32,138 nt of DNA from an uncultured Candidatus Nitrosopumilus sp. (GTDB lineage: Archaea > Thermoproteota > Nitrososphaeria > Nitrososphaerales > Nitrosopumilaceae), in assembly GCA_905612275.1 (NCBI GenBank), contig CAJQRM010000053.1:1-32138 (forward strand), in the 5' to 3' direction. The notes beneath the pieces were generated by a model that saw only the letters and a program-made list of their open reading frames with translations, was not told where the DNA came from and ran no database searches. This document shows positions 22,665-30,725 of the stretch, in pieces; position 1 is the stretch's first letter, and the number at the start of each line of letters is the position of its first letter. A program made the translations under genes and the position numbers.

Positions 22665-23264
22665 TTATTTATTTAATTTTTCAAAATATATTTTTCTATG
22701 AACAATAATTTTAATGGATAAAACTATCAGTATACCTGAACCTAACACCATTACCCAATCATTTGCTTGAAAAGTTAAGAAACTATTACTAATTGGAGTG
22801 AATAATGGAAATGAAGATCCGCCTCCCAATAATATGTCAAATGAAATATGAGATAATATTGCAGCAAATGAAATTACACCCAAAAAATAATCTTTTTTTC
22901 CAAACAAGAACATCATAATGATAATAATCAAAATAGCAAAAATGAAACTATGTCCCATTCTAGCAATATTTTCAACACCAAAAAATTGTATTAAATGATC
23001 AGCATCTAACAGTATTGCAAATCCACCTGATGCTACAATATATCGATATGCAAGAGTTGGAAGGGCAACAACCATACCAAATACAATATGTCCAAACACG
23101 TGTTCTAATGAAGCAGTTTTTAAAATATCACTACCAATTTTAGCATCTTTTTCAACATCATTGAAAAAATAATCTAATGTAATACCAATCAGAGAGAAAG
23201 ATAAAGACAACAACCCATATACCAAAAATGTCTTAAACCAAAATTTTATAGTATTATTCAACAT
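22665..23264 (-). CDS. Membrane-bound metal-dependent hydrolase, YdjM/DUF457-like
   Basis: A 199-residue protein with about five hydrophobic segments. Conserved-looking polar residues sit in or near them: H55-x3-H59, D87-A-D89-H90, GHS (H105) and LSHISFDILLGGGSSFPLFTP (H139, D143). The order D-x-DH, (T/G)HS, LSH-x3-D, G-x3-FP is that of the YdjM/DUF457 family of predicted membrane metal-dependent hydrolases. Activity and substrate are unproven for most members. Single gene with its own promoter region. Confidence 0.65.
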   Translation of the reverse strand: MLNNTIKFWFKTFLVYGLLSLSFSLIGITLDYFFNDVEKDAKIGSDILKTASLEHVFGHIVFGMVVALPTLAYRYIVASGGFAILLDADHLIQFFGVENIARMGHSFIFAILIIIIMMFLFGKKDYFLGVISFAAILSHISFDILLGGGSSFPLFTPISNSFLTFQANDWVMVLGSGILIVLSIKIIVHRKIYFEKLNK

Positions 23265-23324
23265 TCAATATTTTTAAAAACATTATTTGTAGTTTAAGTT
23301 ACAGGCATATCAACTAAAAAAATA

Positions 23325-23711
23325 CTAAATAGTTTTTTTTATTTTAGACACAAGTTGTTCAAAATTTTTCTCTTTAGGATTAATTGAAATATAGAAAGTA
23401 ATTTCTTTTTTATGTAAAATTATAATATGAACTTTTGAATGTTTTAAAAGCATATAATCCAATTTTCCTACTGAACTATCACTGGCTTGTCTTAATGAGA
23501 TTAATGTAGAAACTATAAAAAATTCATTTTTTACTTCTTCAGATTTTAACAGGGGTGTTAGTTTTGGTTTAATTACACCCGTTAAAGTTCGACCATATGC
23601 ATTGATTACACCAGCATATCTAATATTGTTAGATAATTTTAGAATATTTTGACATTTTTTTTTATAATTTGTTATTGTATTTTGCCATCTATCTGTAGGA
23701 GTTTTTTTCAT
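23325..23711 (-). CDS. Conserved archaeal protein, DUF6659-like
   Basis: A 128-residue soluble protein. IRYAGVINAYGRTLTGVIKPKLTPLL followed by a central beta segment (VHIIILHKKEITFYISI) is a pattern I associate with DUF6659, a family of ammonia-oxidising archaea, with a roadblock/profilin-like sheet. Function unknown. It lies 56 bases before another minus-strand gene; whether they share a transcript is unclear. Confidence 0.6.
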   Translation of the reverse strand: MKKTPTDRWQNTITNYKKKCQNILKLSNNIRYAGVINAYGRTLTGVIKPKLTPLLKSEEVKNEFFIVSTLISLRQASDSSVGKLDYMLLKHSKVHIIILHKKEITFYISINPKEKNFEQLVSKIKKTI

Positions 23712-23767
23712 ATCAAAAATTAAAATGGGAATGTAATAAGGCTTATCAATATTTTAAAATTAAATTT

Positions 23768-24148
23768 CTATGGATTATGTTTACTCGAAGGTCTATTTTC
23801 TAATTTTTTTCTTAATTCTAAATTTTCTTTAACTAATTTGTCATTTTGAGTTTTTAATGTTTGAACGGAATTTTTGCTAGTGAATAATGGATGTCCTGGA
23901 GGAATTACTGGGGAATTTTTAGACAGTAAACCCGAAGCATATTCTTGATACATTGTTTGAAATCCTTGAAGTTTTTGATTTAGTGTTTCATTATGTTGTA
24001 CCAATTGTGGCTTCATTTGATTTTGATGAACTGGAGATAAAGGATGAGTTAATCCTGGAGGTAATCTTGGAAATTGAAATGCCATATGAGGTATGTTTGG
24101 ATTTAATCCATAGAGGTCTTGTAAATGTCTCATTACCATATTATCCAT
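23768..24148 (-). CDS. Pro/Gln-rich protein with C-terminal coiled coil
   Basis: A 126-residue protein. The first 45 residues are rich in Pro, His and Met (NIPHMAFQFPRLPPGLTHPL), the middle in Gln, and residues 92-118 form a short coiled coil (VQTLKTQNDKLVKENLELRKKLE). No enzyme motif. It looks like a scaffold or adaptor, but that is inference. The opposite strand has a 65-residue frame that I take as a shadow. Confidence 0.55.
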   Translation of the reverse strand: MDNMVMRHLQDLYGLNPNIPHMAFQFPRLPPGLTHPLSPVHQNQMKPQLVQHNETLNQKLQGFQTMYQEYASGLLSKNSPVIPPGHPLFTSKNSVQTLKTQNDKLVKENLELRKKLENRPSSKHNP

Positions 24149-24285
24149 AATATCTGTCTAAATTTGGCATATTTGTGGCTTACTTTAGGCATTTCATATA
24201 CCCTTTAGTCTAATCTCAGTCATTTTTGCTCAATTTGAGTTGATCGCAGATCCTTATAGTTCACTATTTTTGATCGAAATTAATC

Positions 24286-24432
24286 ATGATGAAATTAAAA
24301 AAATCCTGCTTAAAATGTAAAAAGGATATCAAAGGAGAGGAACTACATAAAATTGTAATGTATGTGGTTCAAGAAAAATTTACAGAGCACCACTATGAGC
24401 ATGTTGAATGCCCAGAAAAATTTACAATCTAA
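24286..24432 (+). CDS. Mini zinc-finger protein (48 residues)
   Basis: MMKLKKSCLKCKKDIKGEEL... has C8-x2-C11 and, near the end, HH-x2-H39-x2-C42 (EHHYEHVECPEKF). The C-x2-C...H-x2-C pairs suggest one zinc site, similar in layout to the pair at 8744-8982 but not obviously homologous. CTTATAG at 24253-24259 lies at leaderless-promoter distance. It faces the cyclase gene end to end. Confidence 0.6.
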   Translation: MMKLKKSCLKCKKDIKGEELHKIVMYVVQEKFTEHHYEHVECPEKFTI

Positions 24433-24453
24433 CTAGAAAATTGAGAAATATAA

Positions 24454-25233
24454 TTATCCTTTAAATCCAAACACGTCATACATTTCTCCAGTTGATCGAG
24501 AACGATATTTCCATTCATCATTTTTCCAAACTATTTGTTGAAAATGATTTTTTAAAGTTGGATGTATGCGATTGCAGACATCACCGCCAATTAAAATTTG
24601 ATTAGGTTTTGCCATATTTTGAATTTTTGCTGCAATATTCATTGCAGGACCCATTAAATCTACATGAGAATTTTTTTCATCAGAACCATATCTGACAACA
24701 ATATTTTGACCAAAATCGACGCCAATTTTTACCATTAAATCAGGGTAATCATATTGATTTAGTATAGGATTAATTCCTTTTTGAATAACTGTAATCATAG
24801 ATTTTGCACAATTAACTGCATTATCTGCGGTAAGTAACGAATTACCTTCTGCAACAAAATAACCAATAACTGCATCTCCAACAAATTTTAAAACATATCC
24901 ATGATGTTGTCTGATTACTGCGGCCATTTCTTGTGCAAAGGAACTCATAATAATTGCAATTTTTTCTGAAGGCAGCTCTAAAGCCATTGTTGTTGAACCA
25001 ACCAAATCCACATACAAAACAACCATGTCTAATTTTGCAAATACATGTTTTCTAAGAAAGTCATCAGATTCATCTATAACACCTAAATATTCATATCCTT
25101 TTTTTAAAGCCCCCCAAACCCTCTTTTGAGTTTCTAAAATCATTGTTTCAGAATCTACAACTTCTTCAACATGCCTACTAAGTAGCATGTCCACTACGGC
25201 ATTATCTTTTTTATCATTAATTTTTTCAGTCAT
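24454..25233 (-). CDS. Class III adenylate/guanylate cyclase
   Basis: A 259-residue soluble protein. A 65-residue N-terminal helical part precedes one catalytic domain. Both metal aspartates are present: D76 in YVDLVGST and D120 in FVGDAVIGYF. In the later DLMGPAMNIAAKIQ the transition-state Asn is kept, but the Arg four residues on (N-x3-R) is Lys. Such enzymes turn ATP (or GTP) into cyclic nucleotide as homodimers. The Arg-to-Lys change may lower or alter activity. A 40-residue zinc-ribbon gene lies ten bases upstream on the same strand, and both may be one operon. Confidence 0.88.
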   Translation of the reverse strand: MTEKINDKKDNAVVDMLLSRHVEEVVDSETMILETQKRVWGALKKGYEYLGVIDESDDFLRKHVFAKLDMVVLYVDLVGSTTMALELPSEKIAIIMSSFAQEMAAVIRQHHGYVLKFVGDAVIGYFVAEGNSLLTADNAVNCAKSMITVIQKGINPILNQYDYPDLMVKIGVDFGQNIVVRYGSDEKNSHVDLMGPAMNIAAKIQNMAKPNQILIGGDVCNRIHPTLKNHFQQIVWKNDEWKYRSRSTGEMYDVFGFKG

Positions 25234-25243
25234 TTTTGTTCAA

Positions 25244-25366
25244 TCACTCCAACGGAAAATCAATGTTACAAACGATACATTTACCTCTATTACCCCTATA
25301 TCCATCATCATAATACTCAATAATCACATTATTACAATTATCGCACATAATTTTTGATTCCGCCAT
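25244..25366 (-). CDS. Mini zinc-ribbon protein (40 residues) upstream of the cyclase
   Basis: Read on the minus strand: MAESKIMCDNCNNVIIEYYD... with C8-x2-C11 and C30-x2-C33 (GKCIVCNIDF), a minimal four-Cys zinc ribbon. The stop is ten bases before the cyclase ATG, so co-transcription is very likely. It was found by direct reading. It could be a regulator or partner of the cyclase. Confidence 0.65.
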   Translation of the reverse strand: MAESKIMCDNCNNVIIEYYDDGYRGNRGKCIVCNIDFPLE

Positions 25367-25489
25367 GACTAAAAATAGTAATGAATCTATTTAGATATTG
25401 TTGAACATTATCGAAATGTACCAGAATTATTAAAATTTAGAATGATTTTGATAATGAAGGTTTAAGGAGAGCAATATCTTGGAATTTTT

Positions 25490-26329
25490 GTGCGGTTAGA
25501 TTCAAGATCACAAGATGATTTCATCCAAATACTGAATAAAAAAAATGAAGATATTCAACAAGAATTACTATCCAAAATTTTAGAATTAACAAAAACAGTA
25601 GAAGTGAAAGTTATGATGGGAGATTCAACAATTACGGAACAAAAAACATTTGATCCTAAACAAATTATGGATTATCTGGAAAAAATAAGTCAAAAATTAA
25701 CAGATTGGTCATTACATGATGTATCAGTTACTAACAATGAAGATCTTAGAAGAATATTTACAAAGTTTGAAATTAATGAAGGAAATTATTTAATATCAGG
25801 ACACATATCATTACAATTTCACGTATTATTATTTTATAAACCACTTCAAAGGGTAATTGACTGCCAAAAAGAACTAGCAGAAATTGTTGATAAAACAAAA
25901 AATAAAGAAACAGAATTATCGGATAATAGTGATCAACATGTATTAGATAAATTAAAAAAAATGGGATACAAAGATTTTGATCATCAAAAATTATTTGAAA
26001 TATTTTATGAAAATGAAGAATTTAGTAAAAAAGTATATGAAGAGATTGAAAAAGATGCAGGAGAGGAATTTAAAAAATTAACAGAAAAAAAGAATGAGTT
26101 ATTCAAAGAATTAGATTCATTGTTAATTGAAACATATCAAACAAGTTCTGTACTTATTGATGATACCAGATTAGTTGCAGGAGAGGAAGGTTGTTTGTGT
26201 ACATTAGATATAGAATTTATTAAAAATAATAATCGGGAAGGTCTATTTGATCCAAGAAAAATGTCAAATACAGTAAAAGAAAATATTGTAAAAAAATTAG
26301 AAAATTTAGAGGAAATAATTAAAAAATAA
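25490..26329 (+). CDS. Hypothetical helical protein
   Basis: A 279-residue soluble protein from GTG 25490, supported by TTTAAG at 25461-25466. The first third is helical (FIQILNKKNEDIQQELLSKI), the middle has a beta segment (YLISGHISLQFHVLLFYKP), and a long charged coiled coil lies at about 170-225. Near the C-terminus is EEGCLCTLDIEF with C-x-C. I recognise no family. Divergent from the cyclase/zinc-ribbon unit. Confidence 0.65.
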   Translation: MRLDSRSQDDFIQILNKKNEDIQQELLSKILELTKTVEVKVMMGDSTITEQKTFDPKQIMDYLEKISQKLTDWSLHDVSVTNNEDLRRIFTKFEINEGNYLISGHISLQFHVLLFYKPLQRVIDCQKELAEIVDKTKNKETELSDNSDQHVLDKLKKMGYKDFDHQKLFEIFYENEEFSKKVYEEIEKDAGEEFKKLTEKKNELFKELDSLLIETYQTSSVLIDDTRLVAGEEGCLCTLDIEFIKNNNREGLFDPRKMSNTVKENIVKKLENLEEIIKK

Positions 26330-26508
26330 TCATAAAAACTGAAAATTTAGAAATATAGAATTTCATTAAAAAAATACACATCGATAGACATATCCAATAA
26401 GTGAAAAATATGAACAGGTATATTTCTAAAAAAATACGCACGAAAATTAAATAAATGAAAATAGCATATCGATGAACTCAAATACACCAAAAAATTAGCA
26501 ACATCTCA

Positions 26509-27717
26509 ATGAATCCAACATATGATGAAATAGTAAAGGCAAATTCATTACGAGGAGACGAAATTAAAAAAACTCCATTAATTTACTCTTCTACATTTAG
26601 TGATTTAACAAATTCCGAAGTATATTTGAAAGCAGAATTTAGACAAAAAACTGGTTCATTTAAAATCAGAGGGGCATATTATAAAATTAAATCATTATCA
26701 GAAGAAGATAAAAAACATGGGGTGGTTGCAGCATCAGCAGGAAATCATGCACAAGGAGTGGCATTTGCATCATCGTTAGAAAAAATCCCATGTACCATTG
26801 TAATGCCTAAGAATGCATCACCAGCAAAAGTTGCCGCAACCAGAGGTTATGGTGCAAATGTAATATTACAAGGAATAAACTATGATGAATCATATTCTAA
26901 AGCAAAAGAAATTGCAGAAAAAACAGGTGCCACAATAATACAGGCGTTTGATGATCCTCAGATTATCGCAGCACAAGGAGTTGTAGGATTAGAAATTTTA
27001 GAAGATTTACCTGATGTTGATGAAATCTATTTACCCATAGGGGGCGGAGGTTTAGCTGCAGGAATAGTTATTGCAATTAAAGAAAAAAATCCAAATGTCA
27101 AAGTAATAGGAGTACAATCAAAATCATTTCCATCAATGTATGAATCAATTAAACAAAATACACGAACTATGATTAGAGGAGAAAAAACGATAGCTGACGG
27201 AATTGCTGTAAAAATCCCAGGAGAGTTAACATTTGAAATTGTGAAAAATCTAATTGATGACATTGTATTAGTAGATGATAATGAAATAACAAAAGCAATG
27301 TTTTTGCTTATGGAACGAATGAAATTTGTGGTGGAGCCTGCTGGAGCAGTGGGTTTGGCTTATTTAATTTCAAAAAAACCATCACCCGGTAAAAAAGTAG
27401 TTGCAGTTTTAGCTGGTGGTAATGTTGACATGTATCTGTTAGGCCAAATAGTTGACAAGGGATTAGCCGCAATGGGAAGGTTACTAGTAATATCCATGGC
27501 ATTGCCAGATAGACCCGGAATTTTTAAAGAAATTGTGGATGAAATTGCTTTAGCAAATGCAAATATTGTGGAAGTTGTTCACGATAGATTAAGTTCAAAA
27601 GTAAACGCAGGTTCAGTGACTGTTACACTTAGTCTTGAAACTCAAGGTAAAGAGCAATCCGAAAAATTGATTGAAAAATTAAGAGAGAAAAAGATTAAAT
27701 TTGAATTACTAACTTAA
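26509..27717 (+). CDS. ilvA: Threonine ammonia-lyase with ACT domain
   Basis: A PLP enzyme that turns threonine into 2-oxobutanoate and ammonia, the entry to isoleucine synthesis or threonine catabolism. The 402 residues show the PLP lysine K52 in GSFKIRGAYY, the SAGNHAQGVA loop (76-85) and the phosphate-binding GGGGLAAG (178-185). About residues 325-402 form one ACT domain (LLVISMALPDRPGIFKEIVDE), as in the single-ACT form. No strong Shine-Dalgarno site precedes the ATG. It converges with purE with no bases between the two stop codons. Confidence 0.95.
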   Translation: MNPTYDEIVKANSLRGDEIKKTPLIYSSTFSDLTNSEVYLKAEFRQKTGSFKIRGAYYKIKSLSEEDKKHGVVAASAGNHAQGVAFASSLEKIPCTIVMPKNASPAKVAATRGYGANVILQGINYDESYSKAKEIAEKTGATIIQAFDDPQIIAAQGVVGLEILEDLPDVDEIYLPIGGGGLAAGIVIAIKEKNPNVKVIGVQSKSFPSMYESIKQNTRTMIRGEKTIADGIAVKIPGELTFEIVKNLIDDIVLVDDNEITKAMFLLMERMKFVVEPAGAVGLAYLISKKPSPGKKVVAVLAGGNVDMYLLGQIVDKGLAAMGRLLVISMALPDRPGIFKEIVDEIALANANIVEVVHDRLSSKVNAGSVTVTLSLETQGKEQSEKLIEKLREKKIKFELLT

Positions 27718-28296
27718 TTATTTAAATTTTTTTTTGGCAAATTTTGAAAGACCTTGTTTTTTCAATTGATCAGATTCGGCCATAACAGAATCATGTTGAT
27801 TGGATTTATGGGTTTTTAATTTTTTTTGTAAGTCTAAAAATTCATTTGCAAGTATTTTCATTGCATATATTGCAGCATTTGCTGATTTGTTAACTCCAAC
27901 TGAAACAACTGGGGAACCTGAAGGCATTTCAGTTATTGATAACAATGAGTCTAATCCACCAAATGCAGAAAATTTTGAAGTGTCAGATTTTTTTGCGTCC
28001 TTATCATTGTATACTAAAATTGGTACACCAATAACAGGAATAATTGTATGTGAAGCAATCATGCCAGGTAAATGTGCAGCACCTCCAGCACCCGCAATAA
28101 TTACTTTAAATCCCATCTTTTCAGCATGTTTTGCATATTCAGATAATCTAGCAGGAGTTCGATGTGCAGAAACAATTTGATCTTCATGTTTAATATTAAA
28201 TTGATCTAAAATTTCGGATGCACCCTGCATGATTCTACTATCAGAACTAGATCCCATAATAATGCCAACTAGAGGTTTTTTTGAATATTCCAACAC
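27718..28296 (-). CDS. purE: N5-carboxyaminoimidazole ribonucleotide mutase (class I PurE)
   Basis: This enzyme moves the carboxyl group of N5-CAIR to give CAIR in purine synthesis, and needs PurK. The motifs are intact: GIIMGSSSDSR (11-21), VSAHRTP with H45, and AGAGGAAHLPGM (68-79). GTG at 28294-28296 is the start. The C-terminus carries about 30 extra Lys- and Gln-rich residues beyond the usual core (KTHKSNQHDSVMAESDQLKK...), unusual for the family. purK lies nearby but on the other strand. Confidence 0.94.
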   Translation of the reverse strand: MLEYSKKPLVGIIMGSSSDSRIMQGASEILDQFNIKHEDQIVSAHRTPARLSEYAKHAEKMGFKVIIAGAGGAAHLPGMIASHTIIPVIGVPILVYNDKDAKKSDTSKFSAFGGLDSLLSITEMPSGSPVVSVGVNKSANAAIYAMKILANEFLDLQKKLKTHKSNQHDSVMAESDQLKKQGLSKFAKKKFK

Positions 28297-28364
28297 TTTA
28301 GAAAAAGATTGAGAATAATTAACAATTTCGATTTAACTAAATAACACAAGGATTATGCTAAGTA

Positions 28365-28592
28365 ATGCCTCTTTTTTGTAAGCAGTGCACAAGTAGGAGA
28401 TTACCTAAAACCGTAATGCCAGAAAATAGAACATTATGGTTATGTGAAAATTGTAAAAATTTTGTAGATTTGGAAGATTTCATAGTACGAGAAGCAAAAC
28501 AGGATGAATACAATTCATCACAAGAAGATTATAAGAAATGGGTGAAATCCATCCCCCCTACAGACGGTACAAAAGATTCTTTTCGCTATTAA
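28365..28592 (+). CDS. Small zinc-ribbon protein (75 residues)
   Basis: C5-x2-C8 (LFCKQCTSRR) and C27-x2-C30 (WLCENCKNF) form a zinc ribbon in the first 35 residues; the rest is a polar, acidic helix and a short tail. Divergent from purE, with the start codons 69 bases apart. No known partner. Confidence 0.7.
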   Translation: MPLFCKQCTSRRLPKTVMPENRTLWLCENCKNFVDLEDFIVREAKQDEYNSSQEDYKKWVKSIPPTDGTKDSFRY

Positions 28593-28598
28593 GAGAAA

Positions 28599-28694
28599 TT
28601 AAAAATTAAGTTCAATTCCTAAAACCAGTAATTCAACAAGTAATCCAACACCCAATAATGCAGATCCTAAAAGAATTTTGAGGATTTTAGACAT
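28599..28694 (-). CDS. Single-helix membrane microprotein (31 residues)
   Basis: Read on the minus strand: [20 protein letters not shown] then [11 protein letters not shown]. It is one continuous hydrophobic helix with a basic start, as in small membrane peptides that regulate or stabilise larger proteins. It fills most of the gap between the zinc-ribbon gene and purK, and faces the former tail to tail. The ORF is short, so chance cannot be excluded. Confidence 0.45.
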   Translation of the reverse strand: MSKILKILLGSALLGVGLLVELLVLGIELNF

Positions 28695-28736
28695 TTTACA
28701 TTAGATATTTTTAGTGCTTTTTAATGAATTCATCTA

Positions 28737-29879
28737 ATGGTAAAAATTTTGGGAATTATAGGAGGAGGTCAACTTGGAATGATGTTAACTGAAGCAGCTA
28801 AAAAAATGCCTGAGCATATTTCCAAAGTAATAGTTTTAGATCCAAATCAAAATTGTTCAGCATCACTAGTTGGAGCAGAACAAATAATTGCAGATTTTAA
28901 AAATAGAGATGCAATCATAGAGTTATCAAAAAAAGTCGACATAATTACATATGAAATTGAATCAGGAGATAGTGATGTACTAAAATCAGTAGAAAATAAT
29001 TCGCAAGTAAGTCCATCACCTGAAACATTAAAAATAATTCAAGATAAACTACTGCAAAAAAAATTCCTAATGGATAATAATATTCCAGTTCCAGAATTTG
29101 TAGAAGTTAATGATATTAATGAATTAAAAATAGGGTTAGAAAAATTTGGTTTTCCTGCATTACTAAAAGCACGAAGAGATGCATATGATGGAAAAGGGAA
29201 TTACAAAATTGATTCTAATAATGATGTCCAAAAGGCATTTGATTATTTTAAGGGGAATTCACTGCTATTGGAAAAATTTATTCCATTTGAAATGGAAGTT
29301 TCAGTAATATCTGCAAGAAATACAAAAGGGCAAATTAAATCATATCCACTTGTTGAGAATATACATGAAAAAAATATTTTACGTCAAACAATAGCTCCTG
29401 CACGAGTTTCAAAACAAATTATAGATGAAGCAGATCAAATTGCAGAAAAAATAATGTCAGTTCTTAAAGGTGCAGGAATTTTTGGTATTGAAATGTTTGT
29501 AACAAATGAAGATCACATTCTAATTAATGAAATTGCTCCAAGAGTGCATAATTCAGGGCACCACACATTACAATCAGGAAAAACATCTCAATTTGAGCAG
29601 CATTTACGAGCAATTTTAGGATTAGAGTTGGAAAGTACTGAATTAATTTACAATACTATAATGTACAATATTTTGGGAAATCTAGATTTTGAAGGAGAAT
29701 ATAAAAAAATAGATTTTTTAGAAAAAAACATATTTTTAAAAATGTATGAAAAGAAAATTTCAAAACCATTAAGAAAATTAGGTCATTTGAATTTAGTTGG
29801 AAGTGATAAGCAAACAATTGATGAATTATTAATTGAGCTATCGCACATCAAAGATAAAGTGGAAGTCAAATCCATCTGA
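28737..29879 (+). CDS. purK: N5-carboxyaminoimidazole ribonucleotide synthase (PurK)
   Basis: An ATP-grasp enzyme that carboxylates AIR with bicarbonate and ATP to give N5-CAIR, the substrate of PurE. The 380 residues show the Rossmann start ILGIIGGGQLGMMLTEAA, YEIE, the KARRDAYDGKGNY loop, LLEKFIPFEMEVSVI and the ATP-grasp metal site INEIAPRVHNSGHHT. A TATA-like stretch at 28700-28713 fits a leaderless start. It is not in an operon with purE, from which it is separated by two small genes. Confidence 0.95.
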   Translation: MVKILGIIGGGQLGMMLTEAAKKMPEHISKVIVLDPNQNCSASLVGAEQIIADFKNRDAIIELSKKVDIITYEIESGDSDVLKSVENNSQVSPSPETLKIIQDKLLQKKFLMDNNIPVPEFVEVNDINELKIGLEKFGFPALLKARRDAYDGKGNYKIDSNNDVQKAFDYFKGNSLLLEKFIPFEMEVSVISARNTKGQIKSYPLVENIHEKNILRQTIAPARVSKQIIDEADQIAEKIMSVLKGAGIFGIEMFVTNEDHILINEIAPRVHNSGHHTLQSGKTSQFEQHLRAILGLELESTELIYNTIMYNILGNLDFEGEYKKIDFLEKNIFLKMYEKKISKPLRKLGHLNLVGSDKQTIDELLIELSHIKDKVEVKSI

Positions 29880-29912
29880 TTAGTTTTTATGTTGTGAGTA
29901 GTAAATTCTAGT

Positions 29913-30299
29913 ATGGCACTAAAGGCAGCAATGATATTAGCAGGAATATCTATTTTATTATTAGTATTATACGGTGCAGATGTTGTATCCAGCATAAATA
30001 TGGATGGTGAGATTGGTGTGAAAAGTGACGGATTTCTACCGCTAAATGATATGCAACGAGGTATGGGACTTGGAGGTCCAGCAATAATTTTACCAATTAT
30101 AGCATTTTTCATTTCGCTTAGAGAAAAATCAAAAGGATTAGGAGGATTAATAATAATTTCAGGAGTTTTAATTCTAATTGGAGGTTTAGCAATGATAGGA
30201 ACTCCTGCACCAGAAGGAGTAGAAAGAAATCCTCTAATGCTATTTGCACCAGCAATAATTCAAATTGCACTAGGTGCAATTAAGATAGTAAAATCCTAG
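29913..30299 (+). CDS. Small four-span membrane protein
   Basis: A 128-residue protein with hydrophobic segments at about 5-25, 53-69, 75-93 and 108-126. An outer loop (SSINMDGEIGVKSDGFLPLND) follows the first. The Gly/Ile-rich helices carry no catalytic residues that I can see. It ends at AGGAGG, the Shine-Dalgarno site of the next gene, so it is probably part of that transcript. Function unknown. Confidence 0.65.
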   Translation: MALKAAMILAGISILLLVLYGADVVSSINMDGEIGVKSDGFLPLNDMQRGMGLGGPAIILPIIAFFISLREKSKGLGGLIIISGVLILIGGLAMIGTPAPEGVERNPLMLFAPAIIQIALGAIKIVKS

Positions 30300-30303
30300 G
30301 AGG
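30298..30303 (+). promoter_or_regulatory. Strong Shine-Dalgarno site overlapping a stop codon
   Basis: AGGAGG overlaps the TAG stop of the membrane protein gene and lies nine bases before the ATG at 30313. It decides the start of the otherwise easily missed zinc-ribbon gene and shows it is translated internally in a longer mRNA. Confidence 0.75.
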
Positions 30304-30312
30304 ATTATACTC

Positions 30313-30459
30313 ATGCCAATTTGTGCAAAATGTAGCAATGATGTAAAAAAAGTATATGATTGTGATCATACAAAATTTGAAGATTATTGTGTAGAATGCT
30401 ATACAGAACTGCATTACTACATAACGGAGAATAATAAAGACGAAGATGTTAACTGCTAG
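30313..30459 (+). CDS. Mini zinc-ribbon protein (48 residues)
   Basis: MPICAKCSNDVKKVYDCDHT... with C4-x2-C7, then C17-x-H19, and C26-x2-C29 (DYCVECYTEL). There are enough ligands for one zinc ribbon and perhaps a second site. Strong Shine-Dalgarno site upstream. It overlaps the next gene by 14 bases, so the three genes from 29913 to 30688 form an operon. Confidence 0.7.
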   Translation: MPICAKCSNDVKKVYDCDHTKFEDYCVECYTELHYYITENNKDEDVNC

Positions 30460-30688
30460 AGAAATTGCAATCTATGCATTAGGTAAAACTGAAGGAGTGA
30501 ATTCACTTGCAGAAACACTTGGAAAAGGAATGGAGGATGAAAAATATATTGAATCATGGAATAAAACGTTGAAATTATTGGGAATTGAAATGAAATTAGA
30601 GGATCTGGAAATCATTTATAATGAATTTGCCAAGAAAATCGAAGAAGTTGTTAACGATATAGAAACTAATGAAATAAAGAAAAAATGA
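30446..30688 (+). CDS. Small helical hypothetical protein
   Basis: An 80-residue protein (MLTAREIAIYALGKTEGVNS...) made of amphipathic helices with a Lys-rich end. The start lies inside the preceding zinc-ribbon gene. No family recognised. Operon membership with a membrane protein and a zinc ribbon suggests a shared role, but none is known. Confidence 0.6.
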   Translation: MLTAREIAIYALGKTEGVNSLAETLGKGMEDEKYIESWNKTLKLLGIEMKLEDLEIIYNEFAKKIEEVVNDIETNEIKKK

Positions 30689-30725
30689 GAAAATTTTGAT
30701 ATAGTCGAAAAATATTGAATTATCA

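Noticed and set aside
23953-24150. Plus-strand frame of 65 residues
   Set aside because: It is the complement of the Pro/Gln-rich coiled-coil gene; the regular Glu/Leu/Val pattern is produced by the codons of the opposite strand.
26330-26508. Leader peptide or attenuator before threonine ammonia-lyase (ATG frame of 14 residues)
   Set aside because: The short frame MNRYISKKIRTKIK has no Ile/Val/Leu run, and no terminator/antiterminator pair is visible.
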